Shown piece after piece: positions 22,125 to 32,204 of a stretch of 64,000 nucleotides of DNA. Within the stretch, counting starts at the first letter, position 1; each line of letters begins with the position of its first letter. Origin of the DNA: Betaproteobacteria bacterium TMED22 (lineage in GTDB: Bacteria > Pseudomonadota > Gammaproteobacteria > Burkholderiales > Eutrophovitaceae); the NCBI GenBank assembly GCA_002167745.1, contig NHCB01000016.1, forward strand, positions 1 through 64,000. The letters are read 5' to 3'. A model generated the notes under the pieces. That model was not told where the DNA came from, searched no databases, and saw nothing but the letters and a program-made list of their open reading frames with translations. Made by a program: the position numbers and the translations under genes.

Positions 22125-22688
22125 ATGGATATAAAACAACAAAAAATAAAACTAAGAAAAGCAATCATAGAAAAGCGCGATCATTTGGCCGCAGCTTATC
22201 GTGACGAGATTTCGAAAACTATTTCCGATCGTCTTTTGGGCTTGGATTGCTTTAAGGAATCGACAGTGATAGCAGCGTATATATCATTCGGAAGTGAGTT
22301 TCAGACAGAGATTGTGATTAACGAAGCGTTGCGACTTGGTAAGACCATCGTACTTCCAAAAATTGAGTCTTCTAGTCGTTTACTTTCTTTCCGCACTTTT
22401 AGCGGTACTTTTAATGAGCTTTTGCGCGGACGTTGGGGTATACCTGAGCCTGATCCAGCAAAAAGTGAATTAATAGATTATTCTCAAATAGATTTAATGA
22501 TAGTGCCTGGGGTTGCTTTCTCTGAGCGAGGGCTGCGAATGGGGTATGGTGGGGGGTATTATGACTCTGCAATGTCCAAATTGCCTGAATCGTCAGTTAC
22601 AGTGGCACCTGTTTTTCCGATTCAAGTCCTTCCAGAAGTGCCTCTCGAGGCGCATGATCTAAAAGTTGATGTATTGATCACGATTTGA
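22125..22688 (+). CDS. ygfA: 5-formyltetrahydrofolate cyclo-ligase
   Basis: LMIVPGVAFSERGLRMGYGGGYYD motif. Confidence 0.93.
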   Translation: MDIKQQKIKLRKAIIEKRDHLAAAYRDEISKTISDRLLGLDCFKESTVIAAYISFGSEFQTEIVINEALRLGKTIVLPKIESSSRLLSFRTFSGTFNELLRGRWGIPEPDPAKSELIDYSQIDLMIVPGVAFSERGLRMGYGGGYYDSAMSKLPESSVTVAPVFPIQVLPEVPLEAHDLKVDVLITI

Positions 22689-22699
22689 CAGGGGATAGT

Positions 22700-23965
22700 T
22701 TAATATTTTCGCCAAGTCTTCATTTGTCTTTCAATGTAGTCGACGGTCTTTTGGAGTGCACCAACGTTTTGGTTAACGAATTGAATGGGGGTATCTCGCA
22801 TAGCATTTGAGTTTTTTAGATTCGGTAATAATCTGTTTACCGCCAACATGGCCGAGTCAATATTTTCTGCATAGTGAATGACGTTTGCGGCTACGCCTTG
22901 CTTTACGATTTGACTAAAGTTAAAGGTGGAAGGTCCAGTGATAACATGCTTTCCAGTAGATAAGGCCTCTAGAGGGTTTTGTCCTCCTGATGGGACAAAA
23001 CTGCCTCCCATAATTACGAGATCAGAGCAAGCATAATAGCTATACATCTCGCCCATCGAATCACCTAACACGATGCGACAATTCTCGGGTACTGCTTTAT
23101 TGACACTACGTCGGGCGAATGACAATTTTTTGCTTTGAATGAGCGCCATAACGTCGGAGAAGCGCCGTTCATGCCTTGGCACAACCACCAGTAGATATTC
23201 CTGAGGACATTGAGATATAAAGTTGTCAATTATTGCGCCTTCCTCGCCTTCGTGAGTGCTGGCAGCAATGATGATATGCCTCTTTTCGCCAAACAGTTTT
23301 CGGAATTGATCTCCAAGATTGAGTTGATCTGGTGTGGGCTTGCGATCGAATTTGAGATTGCCAGTGACTAGAACCTCTTGTGCGCCAATTTCTCTCAGTC
23401 GCTCAGCGTCCTCGTTAGTTTGAGACAGTATGCCGCTCACTTTGCTCATAGTGAGAGCGCTTAGCCCCTTCACTTTAAGGTACCCACGCATCGACTTTTG
23501 AGATAACCGAGCATTTAACATGAAAATAGGGATAGAGTGTTCTGAGCATCGCTCAAAAAGTGTCGGCCAAATTTCCGTCTCCATAACCAAAAGACACACC
23601 GGTTTGTTATGTTTTATAAAGTGAGTAATAAATGGTTTGATATCGAATGGTAGGTATGAAACGCGTATCTTTTTCGAAGTGAAGGCCTTCGCGGTTTCCC
23701 GTCCGCCGGGTGTGCTGCAAGTGACGAGTAAATCAAATTCTGGATATCGACGCTCAATTCGTTCAATCAGCTCCTGGCATGCAAGCATTTCGCCGACGGA
23801 TACGGCATGCAGCCAAATTACTGGTGTCGATGATTTTTGGCTCGATAGTCCAAATCGCTCCTTTAGATGTTTGCGATAATTAGGTTCTTTGCGACTTCTA
23901 GCGATTAGCCTCCCCACTATGAGAGGTAATATTGTCCAACTCAAAACTTTGTAGAGCGCGTACAT
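22700..23965 (-). CDS. waaA: 3-deoxy-D-manno-octulosonic acid (Kdo) transferase
   Basis: WLHAVSVGEMLAC, GTHEGEE-like STHEGEEG, GGQNPLEAL. Confidence 0.95.
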   Translation of the reverse strand: MYALYKVLSWTILPLIVGRLIARSRKEPNYRKHLKERFGLSSQKSSTPVIWLHAVSVGEMLACQELIERIERRYPEFDLLVTCSTPGGRETAKAFTSKKIRVSYLPFDIKPFITHFIKHNKPVCLLVMETEIWPTLFERCSEHSIPIFMLNARLSQKSMRGYLKVKGLSALTMSKVSGILSQTNEDAERLREIGAQEVLVTGNLKFDRKPTPDQLNLGDQFRKLFGEKRHIIIAASTHEGEEGAIIDNFISQCPQEYLLVVVPRHERRFSDVMALIQSKKLSFARRSVNKAVPENCRIVLGDSMGEMYSYYACSDLVIMGGSFVPSGGQNPLEALSTGKHVITGPSTFNFSQIVKQGVAANVIHYAENIDSAMLAVNRLLPNLKNSNAMRDTPIQFVNQNVGALQKTVDYIERQMKTWRKY

Positions 23966-24927
23966 TAGCTGATCATTTCGATAACGCTGGTGATGGTTGA
24001 TTCAACCTCCCCCACATTTGGAAAGCGATTCTTAGAACCGCATATCTTGATGGGTCCGTTCCCCTGAGGTCCTGTTTTGAGTGGGTCTGAAGCACCAAAG
24101 ATGGCAATAGAGGGTACTTCAAGGGCTGCAGCGAGATGCAAAAGTCCTGTGTCCAGCCCAATCACCAGGTAAGACTGGCTAATTAGCGTTGCTACGCCAT
24201 CTATGGGCATCTTAGGTAAGAGTTCGCCCGCTGACAAAGATATAATTTTCTCGCAAATTGCTTGTTCGCCTGGGTTTCCCCAAGTAAATTGACAGTTGAA
24301 TCCTTTCGAACTTAGATATTGACTGATTTTTATCCAATCAGTTGTAGGCCATTGTTTTGTAGACTGAGCTGAAGAGCAGAAAATGACCACATTCTTTTTA
24401 TTTGTCGCTGAGCGCTCCTTTTTGATCAGCCCGTAATGTGGCTTTTTAGCTACCTGATAATTTAAAGCCAAAGATGATAATTGACGACACCGGTCAAGCA
24501 TATGTTGTTCTCGATTCACGCTGAACCTCATGTTGTAGCTCATCCCTGCCAGTTTTTCCTTAGAGTAACGAGGGCCAAATCCATAACTAGGACCTTTTGC
24601 TAATCGCGCAAATATTGCGCTTTTTATGAGTCCTTGTGAGTCAATAACTAGGTCGTATCGATACCTCCTGACGTTACGAATACAGTTTTTTAATTCGCTC
24701 CAAGTTGAAGAGGAAAATATTGATTTTCTCCATCGTCGGAATGCTATAGGGATAATACGGTTAACCCCAATATGCAGCTTGACTAATGGCACGTAGGCTT
24801 CCTCAACAAGCCAATCAATTTTGCAATCTGGGAATTGAGCTCCAATATCCGAAACCATCGGAAAGTTATGGATAACATCACCCAATGAGGAAGTTTTTAT
24901 GATGAGTATTCGCTTTGGCTTGTTCAC
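23965..24927 (-). CDS. waaC: LPS heptosyltransferase I
   Basis: IIKTSSLGDVIHNFPMVSDI, GLDTGLLHLAAAL (GT9). Confidence 0.92.
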   Translation of the reverse strand: MNKPKRILIIKTSSLGDVIHNFPMVSDIGAQFPDCKIDWLVEEAYVPLVKLHIGVNRIIPIAFRRWRKSIFSSSTWSELKNCIRNVRRYRYDLVIDSQGLIKSAIFARLAKGPSYGFGPRYSKEKLAGMSYNMRFSVNREQHMLDRCRQLSSLALNYQVAKKPHYGLIKKERSATNKKNVVIFCSSAQSTKQWPTTDWIKISQYLSSKGFNCQFTWGNPGEQAICEKIISLSAGELLPKMPIDGVATLISQSYLVIGLDTGLLHLAAALEVPSIAIFGASDPLKTGPQGNGPIKICGSKNRFPNVGEVESTITSVIEMIS

Positions 24928-25041
24928 GGTTAATTGCTTGGATTATTTCGGTAACAATTTAAATCATTTTACTCCGAGGCCAATGAATTGCTTAAAATAA
25001 AATATAAACTAGGCAAATTTGGTTTTAATGAGGATTTAAAG

Positions 25042-25797
25042 ATGTCGCTTACAGTTGAGACCAAAGTATGGGAAAAAGATTGGAGATTCATACTAAAAAA
25101 AGGATTGATCAAAAAAGTGATGCTGGGCCTTGGGCAATCTGCCTCAAAGCGACTACTTTTAATCAATAATGTTGATCGCCCCACCGAGGTTGCTCGTTAC
25201 GCAGATCAATTGATTCATGAAGGCGTATTAGATGATTATTTATTTGTTGATGACTATGCTTCGGCTGCCCTAGACTTTTTTAAGATTACTAAAGACGACT
25301 TGGGGAAAGGGTATTACTACTCAATTGCTGAATTAGTATCTATTTTCTTGTGTGAAACCGATTATCTGGCGCACTTTTCCGGTGATACAGTTGGGCAAGA
25401 TGGTATGCCTTCCAACTGGTTTGATACCGCAGTTGAGCTTTTGATAGAGAGGCCCGACGTCTCTGTTGTGAACCTTGCGTGGGACCTCAAATTCAGTGAG
25501 GTAGATAAAGATGCGATGTTTTTAGAGGAAATCTTCGCTTATGGTTACGGATTTTCAGATCAAATGTATGTGATTAGGTCGATGGAATTTAAAGATCAGA
25601 TTTATAGCTACTCGCATCCGGATTCTGATCGATACCCTAAATATGGAGGTGAATTATTTGAAAAGCGAGTTGACTCTTGGATGAGGGTCGAAAACCGTTT
25701 GAGAGCGACCTCGCGTAAATGGGGCTACCGCCATGCCAACTTTCCAGCTTGGTATTCGTTAAAAGGTATTTTATGGCGTCTGCTGCGCCAATATTGA
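25042..25797 (+). CDS. Uncharacterised protein, possible GT-A-fold glycosyltransferase
   Basis: RLLLINNVDRPTEVARYADQLI, LCETDYLAHFSGDTV (acceptor-proximal D motif-like), GYGFSDQMYVIRS, YPKYGGELFEKRVDSWM; probable ATG at 25042 with AGGA upstream (ORF open from 24988). Confidence 0.6.
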   Translation: MSLTVETKVWEKDWRFILKKGLIKKVMLGLGQSASKRLLLINNVDRPTEVARYADQLIHEGVLDDYLFVDDYASAALDFFKITKDDLGKGYYYSIAELVSIFLCETDYLAHFSGDTVGQDGMPSNWFDTAVELLIERPDVSVVNLAWDLKFSEVDKDAMFLEEIFAYGYGFSDQMYVIRSMEFKDQIYSYSHPDSDRYPKYGGELFEKRVDSWMRVENRLRATSRKWGYRHANFPAWYSLKGILWRLLRQY

Positions 25798-25828
25798 TGG
25801 CTTTTAATGGGCGGATGTTCATTTTCAT

Positions 25829-26692
25829 TCAGCTAATAGATGGGGACATTAGGAATTTGTCATACTTTTCCGGATGGCGCCTCATAGGCTCAGGAAATGA
25901 GTCATCTACCGCTAATGCGATATAGCCCTTTTTAGGGTCTTGAAAGTCTCTGTTGGATTTTATTGTTTTGTCTAAAAATACTTTATCTTTGAATCGCGGG
26001 TCATCAAAAGTATGAGCGGTACTATCCATCTTTTTAATAATATCTTCCAGTGTTAGAACCCAGGTAAAGTGCCACCCTCCGTCTTGGATATCCTGAACCC
26101 GACGTCTATTGAACCAAGTCCTTTTCAGAGATCGTAACGCACCGTTCGACTTGTAGCTTCTAACGCTTGATGCGTTGGCACGAAAAAATGTATTGAAGTG
26201 ATGGATCGTTGTTATTTTCGATCCCTTCCAAATAATTCCAGAGGGCCGAGTGGTATTTCCGTTTTTTACCCAAAGATTATTTAGGTAGTAACTATAATAG
26301 TTTTGAAGAAAATCACCACGGAGGAAGCGGGGATCGTACAAGCTTATTTTGCTTGGTTTTGGTATTTCATCAAGATCGGATATTAGTATCAAGTCGTTCG
26401 GGTTAGAGTCGAATAGTCCAGTAGTGATATTATTTCGAATGAAATTTTCGTTTTTCCAAAATTCATTTTCTCCAGGTGGGCGCGTTTCCAGTCGCTGATA
26501 ACGAATTTTCGATTTATACTTTTCAAATTTATCAGTTTCGAAGATAGTTTTTCTTGGGAGTCCTTTATGAGTGTAAGTAGCCTCGGAGATAACAAAGTAG
26601 TCAACGTAATCCCAGAGCGTGTCCATGCGCAGTTGCAGTAACATTTCTTCATTGAAAAAACAAAAACAATCGTAAATTTTACGTTTATGCAC
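25829..26692 (-). CDS. Glycosyltransferase family 17 (beta-1,4-GlcNAc transferase-like)
   Basis: IYDCFCFFNEEMLLQLRMDTLWDYVDYFVISEATYTHKG, LILISDLDEIPKP, DGGWHFTW motifs characteristic of GT17. Confidence 0.85.
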   Translation of the reverse strand: MHKRKIYDCFCFFNEEMLLQLRMDTLWDYVDYFVISEATYTHKGLPRKTIFETDKFEKYKSKIRYQRLETRPPGENEFWKNENFIRNNITTGLFDSNPNDLILISDLDEIPKPSKISLYDPRFLRGDFLQNYYSYYLNNLWVKNGNTTRPSGIIWKGSKITTIHHFNTFFRANASSVRSYKSNGALRSLKRTWFNRRRVQDIQDGGWHFTWVLTLEDIIKKMDSTAHTFDDPRFKDKVFLDKTIKSNRDFQDPKKGYIALAVDDSFPEPMRRHPEKYDKFLMSPSIS

Positions 26693-26780
26693 GCTTCAGG
26701 ACTTCAATAATTGATTAAAATGTGGTCTTTAAACGCACTTTACTCTATTCGATGGTTCCACAAAAGGTCAGCGCAAAAAT

Positions 26781-27599
26781 ATGCATGATTACTCAATTAC
26801 TTTTGCTTGTTATAACTCGCTTGCGTACACAAAAAAATGTGTTAACAGCTTAATTGCGTCACGAACGCCTATGAGTCGAGTGATCGTTGTCGACAATGGC
26901 AGTCATGATGGTACTCAAGACTATTTAAAAGCCCAACCATTCGGAGGTGTGATATTCAATAAAAGTAACCTTGGATGCGGTATAGCTTGGAATCAAGGGG
27001 CCTTGGTGCAGCAGGCGGAGTGGACCATCATTATGAATAATGATGTGTTGGTGACTGAGGACTGGGCGAAGCGATTGATTGAGTCTGCTCTAGACTTGGA
27101 CGTTAAAGTAATCAGTCCAGCGATGATTGAGGGGCCCCTGGATTATGATTTTCAGGAGTTTGCTAAAGAGGCTGAGCGAGGTATGTCAGGCGTATCGCGT
27201 TTAGGGGCCAAGCACGCGGTTTGCTTGGCTGTTCATAAGAGTGTGTGGGAGGATATAGGATATTTCACTCCTAAGCCTCGATTGTTGGGTTATGAGGACA
27301 CCATATTTTTTAATGAGATTGAAAAGGCAGGAATTCGGACGGCGATAACTGGAGCAGTTTGGTTTCATCATTTTGGTTCGGTAACGCAAGATCAAATGAA
27401 GAAAGAGAAGGGCCTCGCCATGTCCCAGGCTCTTGGTAGTCGACAGAATTACAAAATGTTAGGCATGAATTGGTTTGAGAGAAAAATGCGACGTTTTCAA
27501 CTTAAGAAAAGCGAATCGTTTTGGAGGAAGACTGAAACACAGAGTTTTAACATGACCATTCATGGGTTAAGGCAAAATGGTCATTTTGTGTGGCGATGA
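26781..27599 (+). CDS. Glycosyltransferase family 2
   Basis: SLIASRTPMSRVIVVDNGSHDGTQDYL, IIMNNDVLV. Confidence 0.88.
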   Translation: MHDYSITFACYNSLAYTKKCVNSLIASRTPMSRVIVVDNGSHDGTQDYLKAQPFGGVIFNKSNLGCGIAWNQGALVQQAEWTIIMNNDVLVTEDWAKRLIESALDLDVKVISPAMIEGPLDYDFQEFAKEAERGMSGVSRLGAKHAVCLAVHKSVWEDIGYFTPKPRLLGYEDTIFFNEIEKAGIRTAITGAVWFHHFGSVTQDQMKKEKGLAMSQALGSRQNYKMLGMNWFERKMRRFQLKKSESFWRKTETQSFNMTIHGLRQNGHFVWR

Positions 27600-28399
27600 A
27601 TGAACACGAGCAAATAGTCGGGACGAGCAACAACAAAGCAGTAAAGCTCGACACTATTTCTGCGGTGATCATCACTAAAAATGCTGATCGTACGTTAGAG
27701 GCATGCCTCGACGCTCTGACGTGGGCATCAGAAATAATCATACTCGATAGCGGAAGTAACGATCGGACTTCACAAATAGCGCGCGCAAAAGGAGCAAAAT
27801 TTCACTTCGCTGAATGGTGTGGTTTTGGTCCGCAAAAAAACTTAGCAATTGGACTCGCGCAGTCAGACTGGATATTGTCTATCGACTCGGATGAGTTCGT
27901 GAATAGGGATCTAGCCTCTGCAATATTGCATACCGTTAGTTCATCGCCGGCAGAAGATGTTTTCGAATTATCGAGAATCTCCAATTATTGTGGGAAGCAA
28001 ATGCGTCACTCGGGTTGGTTTCCAGACTTCGTACCAAGATTGTTTCGTAATGGGACCGCTCGATTTAGTGAAAGTCTGGTGCACGAGCGACTGATTTATG
28101 AGGGGCAAGCCAAACGTTTGGCTGGTTACTTGCTCCACGATTCGTTTCACTCTCCTGATGATGTCCTTAATAAGATGAACCGTTATTCGACCTTAGGTGC
28201 TGAGCAGCTTGCAAGTCAGGCTCAACGAGGAGGTGTGCTCCGAGCAGTTATCCATGGTTTAAGCGCTTTTTTAAAGACTTACATCATAAAAGCTGGATTT
28301 CTAGACGGAGCTGAGGGTTTTTTTCTTGCTGTCTCCAACGCAGAAGGGGCGTACTACAAATACGTCAAACTTTATTACTTGAATAAACTAAAACGTTGA
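27596..28399 (+). CDS. Glycosyltransferase family 2, WaaE/KdtX-like
   Basis: SAVIITKNADRTLEACLDALTWASEIIILDSGSNDRT, ILSIDSDEFV; ATG overlaps the preceding stop. Confidence 0.88.
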   Translation: MNEHEQIVGTSNNKAVKLDTISAVIITKNADRTLEACLDALTWASEIIILDSGSNDRTSQIARAKGAKFHFAEWCGFGPQKNLAIGLAQSDWILSIDSDEFVNRDLASAILHTVSSSPAEDVFELSRISNYCGKQMRHSGWFPDFVPRLFRNGTARFSESLVHERLIYEGQAKRLAGYLLHDSFHSPDDVLNKMNRYSTLGAEQLASQAQRGGVLRAVIHGLSAFLKTYIIKAGFLDGAEGFFLAVSNAEGAYYKYVKLYYLNKLKR

Positions 28400-29211
28400 A
28401 AACGACCGTTATCGTTACTACCTACAATCGTCCTGACGCTCTTAATTTTGTCGTTCGAGGATTCTTTTTGCAGAAAGATGTTGATTTTGATCTCGTAGTC
28501 GCTGATGACGGATCAGACAATCGCACGAGGGATATTGTTTCGCGACTTAAGTTAGAGGCCCCTTTTGAAATATCACATGTTTGGCATGAGGACCTTGGAT
28601 TCAGGGCTGCGGCAATTCGTAATAGGGCTGTAAAGGCTTCACAAGGTGAATATTTAATTTTCACAGATGGAGACTGTATCCCGCGAACAAACTTTGTGTT
28701 GAACCACAAAAAATTAGCCGAAAAGGGTTATTTTTTATCGGGTAATCGAGTGCTTTTAAGTCAGAAGCTTACGCGGGAGATATTGACGAATGCTTCTGAC
28801 GTTAGCCGCTGGGATCGTTGGACAATACTCAGGCATTACTGCGCTAGAGATATTAACCGCCTGCTCCCCTTACTCTCATCTACCTGGCTCATACCCTATA
28901 GAAAATCATCTCCTAAACGTTGGGAGGGCGTCAAGACATGCAATTTTTCGTCTTGGAGGTCTGATTTGTTTGAGGTCAATGGTTTTGAAGAACAGTACGA
29001 AGGTTGGGGGCTAGAAGACTCAGATTTGGCTGTGCGGCTTCTGAAAAATGGCGTGAAGCATAAAAATGCTAGGCAAGCTACGCCAACGTTGCACCTATGG
29101 CATCCAGAAAATGATAGAAGCGGTTTGGAACGAAATGGACAGAGGCTTAGGTCCATAATGAGTTCGAGCCGTATTGAGGCGAGTGTTGGCCTCAAGCAAA
29201 TAGACTTTTAA
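28396..29211 (+). CDS. Glycosyltransferase family 2 with galactosyltransferase-type C-terminus
   Basis: TVIVTTYNRPDALNFVVRGF, VADDGSDNRT, FTDGDCIP, FEEQYEGWGLEDSDLAVRL. Confidence 0.88.
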   Translation: MKTTVIVTTYNRPDALNFVVRGFFLQKDVDFDLVVADDGSDNRTRDIVSRLKLEAPFEISHVWHEDLGFRAAAIRNRAVKASQGEYLIFTDGDCIPRTNFVLNHKKLAEKGYFLSGNRVLLSQKLTREILTNASDVSRWDRWTILRHYCARDINRLLPLLSSTWLIPYRKSSPKRWEGVKTCNFSSWRSDLFEVNGFEEQYEGWGLEDSDLAVRLLKNGVKHKNARQATPTLHLWHPENDRSGLERNGQRLRSIMSSSRIEASVGLKQIDF

Positions 29212-29243
29212 AGATATAAGGCGCTTTTTTTGGAGAAATTTGA

Positions 29244-30305
29244 TTGAAAATCCTAGTTATTTGCACTCGACGGGTAGGCGATGTTTTTTTGGCGACGTCC
29301 ACGATCCATGCGCTAAGAACCCGTTACCCGAGCGCCCAACTGGATGCGTTGGTGTTTTGTGGTACCGAGTCTGGACTATTACGTAATACAGAATTAGATA
29401 ATATAATTTCAATTGCGGAGCGACCAGGACTAGCGGCACACCTCAGATTCATATGTCAATACTATCGGCGTTACGACGTCGCCATATCCTTATTACCAGG
29501 CGATAGACCAACTATATATTCCTGGTTATTGGGTAAAAAACGTTACGGGACTATTGTCAGTAGTAAGCAATCTGTGTGGAAGCGGTGGATGCTCCATAAT
29601 TTGGTAGAGTTTGATGGATCTGGACGTCATACACTAGTGATGTACCACGATGTTGTAGCCAGTTTATTGGGTAAACACAAAATCGCGCCACAGATACCGG
29701 AACGTTTAATGGGGGGCCAAGATCACTCTGAAGATTTCAACAGTTGGCCGTTTAATAATCGCTATGTGGTAATGCATTTAACTCCAAAGTTCCGTTATAA
29801 AGAGTGGCCAATTTCTCGTTGGAAAGAGTTAATTCAGACATGTGTCAAACATGACATAGGGGTCATACTATCTGGTCAATTTGATGAGCTAAATCATGAA
29901 ATATTGAGCCAACTAAACTTTAATGACGAAAGAGTGTTTAATTTGTTAAATCGGACTGAGATTGAAGACTTAGTTCGATTAATTTGTTCGGCGGGTTGTT
30001 ATGTGGGAACAGATACTGCTGTGACGCATATGGCTGCAGCAACGGGTAGTCCTACCATAGCGATTTTTGGCCCCTCAAGCCCTTTGGTTTGGGGCCCATG
30101 GCCTGTAGGCCATCGTTGTGACATCACTCCTTGGTCGCAGTTGGGATCGCAGTCGGCGGGCAATGTAACGTTAATCCAGGGTTCTGGGATTTGCGTTCCT
30201 TGTCTTCAGGAGGGCTGTGGCCGACACGTGAACAGCGAGAGTGATTGTCTTCTTCAATTAGGATCAGAGCAAATTAAGAAAGCTATGCTCAGTAATTTTC
30301 AGTAA
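29244..30305 (+). CDS. Glycosyltransferase family 9 (heptosyltransferase-like)
   Basis: [47 protein letters not shown]-terminal Cys-rich [20 protein letters not shown]. Confidence 0.9.
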   Translation: MKILVICTRRVGDVFLATSTIHALRTRYPSAQLDALVFCGTESGLLRNTELDNIISIAERPGLAAHLRFICQYYRRYDVAISLLPGDRPTIYSWLLGKKRYGTIVSSKQSVWKRWMLHNLVEFDGSGRHTLVMYHDVVASLLGKHKIAPQIPERLMGGQDHSEDFNSWPFNNRYVVMHLTPKFRYKEWPISRWKELIQTCVKHDIGVILSGQFDELNHEILSQLNFNDERVFNLLNRTEIEDLVRLICSAGCYVGTDTAVTHMAAATGSPTIAIFGPSSPLVWGPWPVGHRCDITPWSQLGSQSAGNVTLIQGSGICVPCLQEGCGRHVNSESDCLLQLGSEQIKKAMLSNFQ

Positions 30306-31233
30306 GACTTGTTCCAGCTTGTTCATCCGCGTGATAAGAAGACCGAACTAATGGACCTGATGCCACATGTTTAAATCCAATAGACAGTCCTATTGTTTCG
30401 AATTGTCGAAATTGATCGGGATGGACGTAGCGATGCACTGGTAGGTGACCTTTTGTAGGTTGTAAATATTGTCCGACCGTTACCATATCTATTTCATGTT
30501 TCTTTAAGTCGTGCATGACCTCTATAATTTCTGAATCGGTTTCACCTAGCCCTACCATTACGCCAGATTTGGTAATCACCTGAGGGTTAATTTTTTTAAA
30601 TTTATGGAGTAGGTCTAAAGAATGTTGGTAGTCTGCTCCAGGCCTCGCTTGTTTATACAAGCGAGGGACTGTTTCTAAGTTATGATTCATTACATCTGGA
30701 AGTTGCGAACTTAATAATTCAATAGCATTATCAAGTCTGCCCCTAAAATCCGGAGTAAGAATTTCGACTTTGATATTTGGTGAGGCTGAGCGTATAGCTT
30801 TTATACATTCAGCGAAGTGAGTGGCGCCGCCATCCCTAAGGTCATCTCGATCAACACTCGTAATGACAACATACTTGAGATCCATGTCTCTTATAGTGCT
30901 CGCAAGTCTCTCAGGCTCAGCTTCATCAACACCGTTGGGTCGGCCGTGTGCTACATCGCAGAAGGGGCATCGGCGCGTACATAGATCACCAAGAATCATG
31001 AATGTGGCCGTCCCTTTAGAGAAACACTCACCAATATTCGGACATGTGGCTTCTTCGCAAACAGTATGCAGCGAGCTTTTACGCAGTTTCGCTTTAACAT
31101 CTTGAAATTTCGGACTCGTATGTAGTTTTATACGTATCCAATCAGGCTTTTTAATCGGCTCGGCGGACTTTATTTTGACAGGATTTTTGGCGGTTTTTTC
31201 TACCCCGGTTTCCCTAATGATCTTAGTGTTCAT
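30289..31233 (-). CDS. lipA: Lipoyl synthase
   Basis: [34 protein letters not shown] Fe-S motifs. Confidence 0.98.
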   Translation of the reverse strand: MNTKIIRETGVEKTAKNPVKIKSAEPIKKPDWIRIKLHTSPKFQDVKAKLRKSSLHTVCEEATCPNIGECFSKGTATFMILGDLCTRRCPFCDVAHGRPNGVDEAEPERLASTIRDMDLKYVVITSVDRDDLRDGGATHFAECIKAIRSASPNIKVEILTPDFRGRLDNAIELLSSQLPDVMNHNLETVPRLYKQARPGADYQHSLDLLHKFKKINPQVITKSGVMVGLGETDSEIIEVMHDLKKHEIDMVTVGQYLQPTKGHLPVHRYVHPDQFRQFETIGLSIGFKHVASGPLVRSSYHADEQAGTSLTENY

Positions 31234-31251
31234 AATATTTTCTCAATAAAA

Positions 31252-31857
31252 CTAGTCGTTAAAGGACAATAAAAATTGATTGGCCCACAATTGACTCACT
31301 TCTTCAATAGAAAGATTTACATTCAATTCTTTGAGTTGCGTCACCATCAAATCGTTATATCCGCATGGGTTGATGTTGTCAAAGGGCTTCAGATCCATAT
31401 TAACGTTTAGAGCCACTCCATGATAAGAGTATCCATTTCTAATTTTGAGCCCTAATGAAGCTATCTTTTTACCTTTGACATACACCCCCGGTCTGGCCTC
31501 ATCTCCGCATGCCATAACATCCAAGGATGATAACAAGTTAATAGTTGTCTGCTCTAGTAATCTGACCGCTTTTCTAACAGTTAAATTTAATCTTTTTAAG
31601 TCGAGTAACGTATATGCGATGAGTTGACCGGGTCCATGGTAGGTTATTTGCCCACCGCGGTCAGATTGAATTACCGGTATTTGATGATCGTGATTAAGAA
31701 TATGTTCTGCTTTTGCCTTTAGTCCCAGAGTGTATGTGGGAGGATGTTCCATCAGCCATACTTCATCTTCAGTCAGTTTTGAGCGGTCAAGAGTGAATCT
31801 TCTCATCTTTTCGAGTGATTCATCGTAAGCCGATAAACCAAGCGTTTTAATGATCAA
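31252..31857 (-). CDS. lipB: Octanoyltransferase
   Basis: RGGQITYHGPGQLIAYTLLDL. Confidence 0.96.
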   Translation of the reverse strand: MIIKTLGLSAYDESLEKMRRFTLDRSKLTEDEVWLMEHPPTYTLGLKAKAEHILNHDHQIPVIQSDRGGQITYHGPGQLIAYTLLDLKRLNLTVRKAVRLLEQTTINLLSSLDVMACGDEARPGVYVKGKKIASLGLKIRNGYSYHGVALNVNMDLKPFDNINPCGYNDLMVTQLKELNVNLSIEEVSQLWANQFLLSFND

Positions 31858-31896
31858 AATGTGAGCCTTTCGGTCTTCTGTTAATTTTAACCATTG

Positions 31897-32175
31897 TTAT
31901 ATAACGATTGATACCAGCGGACTGGCCTTAAGCGCCCTATAAATTTCCTCAAGATGCTCGCGAGATTTAGCCGAAAAGGTACAGGTCAAGCTTGTATATT
32001 TTTTTGTTTTACTCTCGCTTGCAATCACCTTATGGTTATCCACATCGGGGGCATACTCCCTGAGTATCTCCAGGACTAGTTTTTCATAGCTGGGTGTAGA
32101 TGTTCCAATGACTTTAATGGGAAACAGGATTGGATACTCAATGCCGTTAGTTCTCTGACCGCTTAATGTGTCCAT
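31897..32175 (-). CDS. ybeD: DUF493 / YbeD family protein
   Basis: 92 aa, YPILFPIKVIGTS; lipB-ybeD-dac synteny. Confidence 0.85.
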   Translation of the reverse strand: MDTLSGQRTNGIEYPILFPIKVIGTSTPSYEKLVLEILREYAPDVDNHKVIASESKTKKYTSLTCTFSAKSREHLEEIYRALKASPLVSIVI

Positions 32176-32204
32176 CTCAATTTTTTAAAAGTCCTATTAA
32201 GAGC

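Noticed and set aside
21917-22125. 6S RNA (ssrS) upstream of ygfA
   Set aside because: Position is typical for ssrS, but I could not see a convincing long double-stranded 6S architecture; would need cmsearch RF00013.
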